Part shown: piece after piece, positions 59,714-64,000 of the stretch
Layout of the letters: every line of letters begins with the position of its first letter
Position numbering within the stretch: position 1 is the first letter of the stretch
Source of the DNA: Actinobacteria bacterium HGW-Actinobacteria-4
GTDB taxonomy: Bacteria > Actinomycetota > Actinomycetes > Actinomycetales > Demequinaceae
Assembly (NCBI GenBank): GCA_002841315.1
Contig: PHEW01000002.1
Span: forward strand, 62,001-126,000
Direction of reading: 5' to 3'
DNA: 64,000 nucleotides
Program-made: the position numbers and the translations under genes
The notes under the pieces: model-generated
Told to the model about the DNA's origin: nothing
Seen by the model: the letters and a program-made list of their open reading frames with translations, nothing else
The model's database searches: none

Positions 59714-61093
59714 TTAGGAGCGACGCAGTGCGATGTTGGTCATTTCGTCGCGGGGGACAACCTTGACACGCTCGCGGCCGTCGGCCTCACCGAGTGCGCG
59801 CTCGTGAGCATCGAGAACCTCCCAGTCCTTCCACTCGATGACGGGAACGTCGCGTTCCTTGAGCAGTTGGAAGAGGTTGTCCGGGCTGAGCGCGGTGGGC
59901 GTGGCGTGGGTGTTCTCGTAGAGCGCGAGGGCGTCCTCGACCACGTTGGCGATAGTCTCGGCGGCGTCGGACTTGGTGTGGCCGATAAGCCCCACCGGGC
60001 CGCGCTTGATCCAGCCCGTGGTGTACAAGCCGGGCACCACCTCGGCGCCGTCAACGACCCGCCCTGCCACGTTCGCGATGGTGCCGCGCGCATCGTCAAA
60101 GGGAACTCCATCAATGGGGCTGCCGTAGTAGCCCACCGCGCGGTACACGGCCTGCACCGGGTAGTCGATGAACTCTCCCGTGCCCTTGACAGTGCCGTCA
60201 CCCTGCAACGCCGTGCGCTCCATACGCACTCCCGTGACCTTGCCGTCCTCGCCCAGGATTTCGTGCGGGCTCTGCAGGAAGTGCATGTGGATGCGGCGCG
60301 AGGCCCCGGTTGGCTCACGCAGGGTCCAGTCGGTGAGCGTCTTGACTACCTGCTTGGTCTGGTGGTGGGCATCAACAGCGGCCATTGAGCCTTCGTCGAA
60401 GTCGTAGTCCTCGGGGTAGACAATGATGTCGACATCCGGAACCTGCGCTAGCTCACGGAGTTCAAGGGGCGTGAACTTCACCTGCGCGGGACCGCGACGT
60501 CCGAACACGTGAACGTCGGTTACGGGCGACGCCTCGAGGCCCTTGAGCACATTGTCAGGGATCTCCGTGGGGGCGAGGTCCTTGGGGTGCTTCGCCAGGA
60601 TGCGAGCCACGTCAAGCGCGACGTTGCCCACGCCAAACACGGCGACCTCCTTGGCGTGCAACGGCCACGTGCGCGGTACGTCCGGGTGGCCGTCGAACCA
60701 GCTCACAAAGTCCGCGGCGCCATACGAACCGTCGAGGTCCACGCCTGGAATGGTGAGATCGGCATCCTTGAATGCGCCGGTCGCGAAGATCACAGCGTCG
60801 TAGTGTTCGCGAAGGTCCTGCATGGTGAGGTCGGTTCCGATGTTCACATTCGCAAGCAAGCGGATGTCGCCACGGCCCAACACATTCGCGAGTGCCACGA
60901 TGATCTGCTTGATACGCGGGTGGTCGGGTGCAACGCCGTAGCGCACCAGCCCGAACGGTGCCGGCAGTCGCTCGATGATGTCGATCGAGACGTCCAACTC
61001 AGTCTTGGACAAGATGTCGGCCGCGTAGGTACCTGCAGGGCCGGCGCCGATGATGGCGACTCGCAAGGGGCGTTGAGTGGTCACGGTGTTCAC
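59714..61093 (-). CDS. fprA: FprA-type ferredoxin-NADP reductase
   Basis: 459 residues, adrenodoxin-reductase-like flavoprotein passing electrons between NADPH and ferredoxin. The FAD site is VAIIGAGPAGTYAADILSK, followed by PAPFGLVRYGVAPDHPRIK; the NADP site is VAVFGVGNVALDVARIL with HVFGRRGPAQVKFTPLELRE. The C-terminal GWIKRGPVGLIGHTKSDAAE is typical. The start is GTG at 61093; a second GTG at 61084 is possible. It may supply reduced ferredoxin to the sulfite reductase encoded nearby, which is inference. Confidence 0.94.
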   Translation of the reverse strand: MNTVTTQRPLRVAIIGAGPAGTYAADILSKTELDVSIDIIERLPAPFGLVRYGVAPDHPRIKQIIVALANVLGRGDIRLLANVNIGTDLTMQDLREHYDAVIFATGAFKDADLTIPGVDLDGSYGAADFVSWFDGHPDVPRTWPLHAKEVAVFGVGNVALDVARILAKHPKDLAPTEIPDNVLKGLEASPVTDVHVFGRRGPAQVKFTPLELRELAQVPDVDIIVYPEDYDFDEGSMAAVDAHHQTKQVVKTLTDWTLREPTGASRRIHMHFLQSPHEILGEDGKVTGVRMERTALQGDGTVKGTGEFIDYPVQAVYRAVGYYGSPIDGVPFDDARGTIANVAGRVVDGAEVVPGLYTTGWIKRGPVGLIGHTKSDAAETIANVVEDALALYENTHATPTALSPDNLFQLLKERDVPVIEWKDWEVLDAHERALGEADGRERVKVVPRDEMTNIALRRS

Positions 61094-61231
61094 AATCCTC
61101 GGGATGGATAGGGCTCAAGGGCGACCGTGGGCGCTCGCGGTCGCAATCGCCATTGAGTATAGACGTGAACTCTTGGTGAACGTTGCGGGCGTTGGCCAAA
61201 TCCGCGCCACCGCCGCTGTCACCATCAGGGT

Positions 61232-62314
61232 ATGGCCATCGCGATCGAGTCGCCCATTGCCGGCATCAGCACCACCGCTGAACCCTCAGTTGCGTCATTG
61301 CGCGCCCCCGAACTGCTGGTCGCACAGCGCTACATAGCCGACGCCACACACCTCATCGCGCACGCCCGCGATCGCGTGTACCTCATGGCGCTGACGATCG
61401 CCGACGGCAAAGAGACCGATCGGCTGATCGACGCCCTCGTCACTGCGGCGGCGCGCGGGGTCGAAGTCCATGTGGCCGCCGACGTCTTCACGTACGCCGA
61501 TGCTGCGGGGGCCTTCTTGCCCAAGCGGTACCAGTCCAAGCGGCGGCGAGCGTCATCGGGCTTGGCCCAGAGGGTCACCGCATCTGGGGCCACATTCACA
61601 TGGTTGGGAAGCGAGCGCGGCTTAATCTTCCGTGGACGCACCCACACCAAGTTCTGCGTCGTGGACTATGTCGCCTATTCGTTTGGTGGCGTCAACCTCG
61701 ACGATCAAGGCGCCACCAACGTGGACTACATGCTCAAGGTCGCCGATGCTCGCCTCGCCGACGCCTTGGTCGCGGTCTACCGTCGGGTCAAGCACATGAA
61801 CGGACTCGAGCGGGGCCACCGCAGCAAGGCGCTCACGTTCGGGAAGGACCAAGTTCTTGTCGACGGCGGGTTGGTGGGCGACTCGATCATCTACCGCCGC
61901 GCGCTCAAGTACGCGCGCAAGGCGCAGCGGGTGCTGCTGATCTCCCAGTACTGCCCCACGGGCGAGCTGGGTGCGGTCATCAAGTCCAAGCCTCACGAGC
62001 TGTACTTCAACCCGCCGGCGAACGCCTCGTTCCTCAATCACGTGCTGATCCGCACATCCATGGTGGTCAACCGAACCGCCACCAAGTACCGCAAGAAGCA
62101 GTACCTCCACGCGAAGTGCATCGTGTTCTATCTGAAGAACGGCAAGCGCGTTGCCATCACCGGGTCCCACAACTTTGTGTACGGCGGCGTGATGCTGGGC
62201 ACCCGCGAGATTGCCCTCCAAACCAAGAACCCAGACGTGATCGATCAGATCGAGGACTTCTTCGCTACGCAGGTGGCGGAGCCAGGAAGCGCGGCCCGCG
62301 CCGAGGCGGGCTAG
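61232..62314 (+). CDS. phospholipase D-like protein with one full HKD motif
   Basis: 360 residues, two-domain PLD superfamily, similar in plan to cardiolipin synthases but without membrane helices. The first motif is complete (HTKFCVVDYVAYSFGGVNLD: H-x-K-x4-D). The second, HAKCIVFYLKNGKRVAITGS, keeps H-x-K but lacks Asp at the usual place (Phe-Tyr instead), so its catalytic arrangement is altered. A 12-residue basic stretch (KRYQSKRRRASS) lies near 110. The start is ATG at 61232; no strong ribosome site. Substrate is unknown. Confidence 0.85.
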   Translation: MAIAIESPIAGISTTAEPSVASLRAPELLVAQRYIADATHLIAHARDRVYLMALTIADGKETDRLIDALVTAAARGVEVHVAADVFTYADAAGAFLPKRYQSKRRRASSGLAQRVTASGATFTWLGSERGLIFRGRTHTKFCVVDYVAYSFGGVNLDDQGATNVDYMLKVADARLADALVAVYRRVKHMNGLERGHRSKALTFGKDQVLVDGGLVGDSIIYRRALKYARKAQRVLLISQYCPTGELGAVIKSKPHELYFNPPANASFLNHVLIRTSMVVNRTATKYRKKQYLHAKCIVFYLKNGKRVAITGSHNFVYGGVMLGTREIALQTKNPDVIDQIEDFFATQVAEPGSAARAEAG

Positions 62315-62346
62315 CGATTCCGCGGCCAGTGTGACAGAATCTCCGC

Positions 62347-62421
62347 ATGGCAACCCACACCTCACCTGCGACTGTCGCGTCGCTGTGCTGTGTCATGTGT
62401 GCCATGTGTCTGCAGGCTTGA
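62347..62421 (+). CDS. Cys-rich leader peptide (24 aa) for sulfite reductase
   Basis: A small ORF, ATG at 62347 to TGA at 62419-62421, with Cys codons at 14, 15, 18 and 21 of 24, far above chance in a high-GC genome. A CAGAAT hexamer (62335-62340) ends six bases before the ATG, so the message may be leaderless. Cysteine-responsive upstream ORFs of this kind are known in actinobacteria before sulfur-assimilation genes: ribosome stalling when Cys is scarce opens the downstream gene. The following 105 bases contain alternative hairpins and a ribosome-site-masking stem. Confidence 0.8.
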   Translation: MATHTSPATVASLCCVMCAMCLQA

Positions 62422-62522
62422 GCGCCCGCGGATACGTTCCCGTAGCCCTGGGCGCTCGGCCAACCCGAGCGCTGTAGAGACACGCTCGCACGGCCGATTG
62501 CCCTCCAACTCCCCTGAGGAGG
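62421..62522 (+). promoter_or_regulatory. attenuation leader with competing hairpins and masked ribosome site
   Basis: Hairpin A: AGCGCCC (62421-62427) with GGGCGCT (62450-62456). Hairpin B: GCGCTCGG (62452-62459) with CCGAGCGC (62465-62472). They share bases and exclude each other. Further on, CCTCC (62502-62506) can pair with GGAGG (62518-62522), the ribosome site of the reductase gene. The design fits translation control by the Cys-rich leader ORF. Confidence 0.6.
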
Positions 62523-62526
62523 TTCG

Positions 62527-64000
62527 GTGAGTGCCACCGACACCACGCCCGGCGACGCTGACGCGCGCCCGCCCGCTCCGCTGACCGACGCCGAGGAGCG
62601 CCGCCGTCACCGCGAAGAAGCGCGCATGATCCGCACGCGCGAGGCGAACCTCCGCAAGGACGGCGCTTCCAAGGACGGCCAATGGGCTGCAGGCGACAAG
62701 ACGCCGCTGAACCCCAACGAGGAGTTCAAGTCCACCTCAGATCCCCTCGAGGTGCGCCACCGCATCGAGACCATGTACTCCAAGTGGGGCTTTTGGTCCA
62801 TCCCGCCCACTGACTTGCGCGGACGCTTCCGGTGGTGGGGGCTCTACACGCAACGTCGCCCCGGTATTGACGGCGGCAAGACCGCCGTGCTCGAGCCGCA
62901 CCAGCTCGACGACGAATACTTCATGCTCCGGGTGCGCTCCGACGGCGGGCAGCTGACCGTGGCGCAGTGCCGCGAGATCGGCGCGATCTCCCAGGAGTTT
63001 GGCCGCGACACAGCTGACGTGTCCGACCGCCAGAACATCCAGCTCCACTGGATCCGCGTGGAGGACGTGCCGGAAATCTTCCGCCGCATCGAGGCCGTTG
63101 GCCTGTTCACAACCGAAGCCTGCGGTGACTCGCCGCGTGTGATCCTCGGATCTGCCCTTGCGGGCGTCGCCAAAGATGAGCTCATCGACCCCACGCCGCA
63201 GATTCGCGCGATCATCGAGCGTGGCATCGGCAGCCCCGAGTTCTCAAACCTCCCCCGCAAGTTCAAGACCGCGATCTCCGGCATGCCGATCCCCGATATC
63301 GCCCACGAGGTCCAGGACATCGCGTTGGTCGCAGTCGAGCACCCTGAGTTGGGCGTTGGCTATGACCTGTGGGTGGGCGGCGGACTGTCCATCAACCCGC
63401 ACCTTGGCGTGCGCCTTGGAGCGTTCGTGGAGCCCGCCAAGGTTCCCGAAGTCTGGGCCGGAGTCATCGGCATCTTCCGCGACCACGGTTACCGGCGCCT
63501 TCGCACCCGTGCACGTCTCAAGTTCTTGGTGAAGGCCTGGGGCGGGGAGAAGTTCCGCAAGGTGCTTGAAGAGGACTACCTGGGCTACGCACTGCCCGAC
63601 GGACCGGGCCCGCAGATCGGGACCCCTGGGCACCGCGGCGACCACGTGGGCATCCACGAACAGCGCGACGGCAACTACTACATTGGTGCCGCCCCCATCG
63701 CTGGACGCGTGTCCGGCACCAAGCTGATCCAGATCGCCGACCTCACCGAAGCGGCTGGCTCCGATCGGATCCGGCTGACGCCGCTCCAGAAGGTGGTCAT
63801 CCTCGACGTCCCTGAGGCCAAGGTCAACGATGTGGTCAACGGCCTGCGCGCTCTCGAACTTGAGGCCGAGCCCAAGGAGTTCCACCGCAACGTCATGGCC
63901 TGCACCGGCATCGAGTACTGCAAGCTCGCGATCGTCGAAACCAAGGCCACGGCGCGCGAACTCGTCCAGCACCTCGACACAGTGTTCCCCACCATTGACG
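62527..64000 (+). CDS. assimilatory sulfite (nitrite/sulfite) reductase, C-terminus cut by window end
   Basis: 491 codons are present. It belongs to the ferredoxin-dependent siroheme/4Fe-4S reductases that convert sulfite to sulfide for cysteine synthesis. Visible markers are GLYTQR-type sequence (WWGLYTQRRPGIDGG), GRDTADVSDRQNIQLHWIRV, GVRLGAFVEPAKVPEVWAGV and the first two cluster cysteines in MACTGIEYCKLAIVETKA (near 457-475); the other two lie beyond the window. The start is GTG at 62527 after GAGGAGG. The preceding Cys-rich leader argues for sulfite over nitrite. Confidence 0.93.
   Translation, partial: MSATDTTPGDADARPPAPLTDAEERRRHREEARMIRTREANLRKDGASKDGQWAAGDKTPLNPNEEFKSTSDPLEVRHRIETMYSKWGFWSIPPTDLRGRFRWWGLYTQRRPGIDGGKTAVLEPHQLDDEYFMLRVRSDGGQLTVAQCREIGAISQEFGRDTADVSDRQNIQLHWIRVEDVPEIFRRIEAVGLFTTEACGDSPRVILGSALAGVAKDELIDPTPQIRAIIERGIGSPEFSNLPRKFKTAISGMPIPDIAHEVQDIALVAVEHPELGVGYDLWVGGGLSINPHLGVRLGAFVEPAKVPEVWAGVIGIFRDHGYRRLRTRARLKFLVKAWGGEKFRKVLEEDYLGYALPDGPGPQIGTPGHRGDHVGIHEQRDGNYYIGAAPIAGRVSGTKLIQIADLTEAAGSDRIRLTPLQKVVILDVPEAKVNDVVNGLRALELEAEPKEFHRNVMACTGIEYCKLAIVETKATARELVQHLDTVFPTID

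Overview
The window is high-GC, densely coded bacterial DNA. Several features point to an actinobacterium, most likely Micrococcales (Cellulomonas/Demequina-like): frequent GTG starts, the gene string rpmG - two MaoC hydratases - murB ... aminotransferase - tRNA-Trp - secE - nusG - rplK/A - rplJ/L - rpoB, a long acidic NusG N-terminus, an FprA-type reductase and a WXG100/FtsK-SpoIIIE locus. The genus call is inference.

Layout. (1) 1-10.1 kb is the translation/transcription core on the minus strand: tRNA-Trp, secE, nusG, rplK, rplA, rplJ, rplL and the start of rpoB. A TetR-ABC exporter operon plus a DUF4386 gene separate rplL from rpoB. (2) 10.1-16.3 kb holds a DUF559/AbiEi-like gene with an inverted-repeat tail, an aspartate-type aminotransferase, a SnoaL-like protein, a DUF3995 membrane protein and a second TetR-ABC exporter cassette. 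(3) 16.3-42.4 kb is the highlight: sixteen minus-strand genes with mostly 1-8 base overlaps. From the promoter end they are: a 2043-residue Ig-like/fibronectin-III surface protein, MoxR ATPase, DUF58, a transglutaminase-fold membrane protein lacking its catalytic Cys, RDD-FHA, PP2C phosphatase, FHA, Ser/Thr kinase, FHA-HTH, a ubiquitin-like+FHA+FtsK/SpoIIIE type VII ATPase, WXG100 protein, EspC-like helper, LXG-like putative substrate, two small unknowns and a duplicated membrane protein. It joins a PFNA-like cluster (kinase-FN3-AAA-DUF58-transglutaminase-phosphatase, as known in Bifidobacterium) to a minimal type VII secretion core without EccB/D/E or MycP. (4) 42.5-48.0 kb is a divergent NarL-type two-component system followed by a MacB/FtsX-type ABC exporter. 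(5) 48-64 kb returns to housekeeping genes: murB, a small lipoprotein, an MFS transporter with a divergent LacI regulator, an AzgA-like purine permease, two MaoC hydratases, an endonuclease/exonuclease/phosphatase protein, rpmG, tRNA-Met/-Thr/-Tyr, a YcaQ-like glycosylase, a YajQ protein, HtpX, FprA, a phospholipase-D-like protein, and a Cys-rich leader peptide ahead of sulfite reductase (cut by the window end).

How it fits together. In the central operon the kinase, phosphatase and three further FHA proteins probably gate the secretion ATPase. MoxR-DUF58-transglutaminase probably assembles or anchors the giant surface protein, and the 3' genes supply a substrate with its partners. The neighbouring two-component system shares a palindrome-rich intergenic region with this operon. 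A separate CAGGGG-type palindrome precedes both the ABC exporter and the small lipoprotein, suggesting a small envelope regulon. No insertion sequence, prophage or CRISPR array was seen. The block between the aminotransferase and murB looks like an accessory insertion into conserved core synteny.
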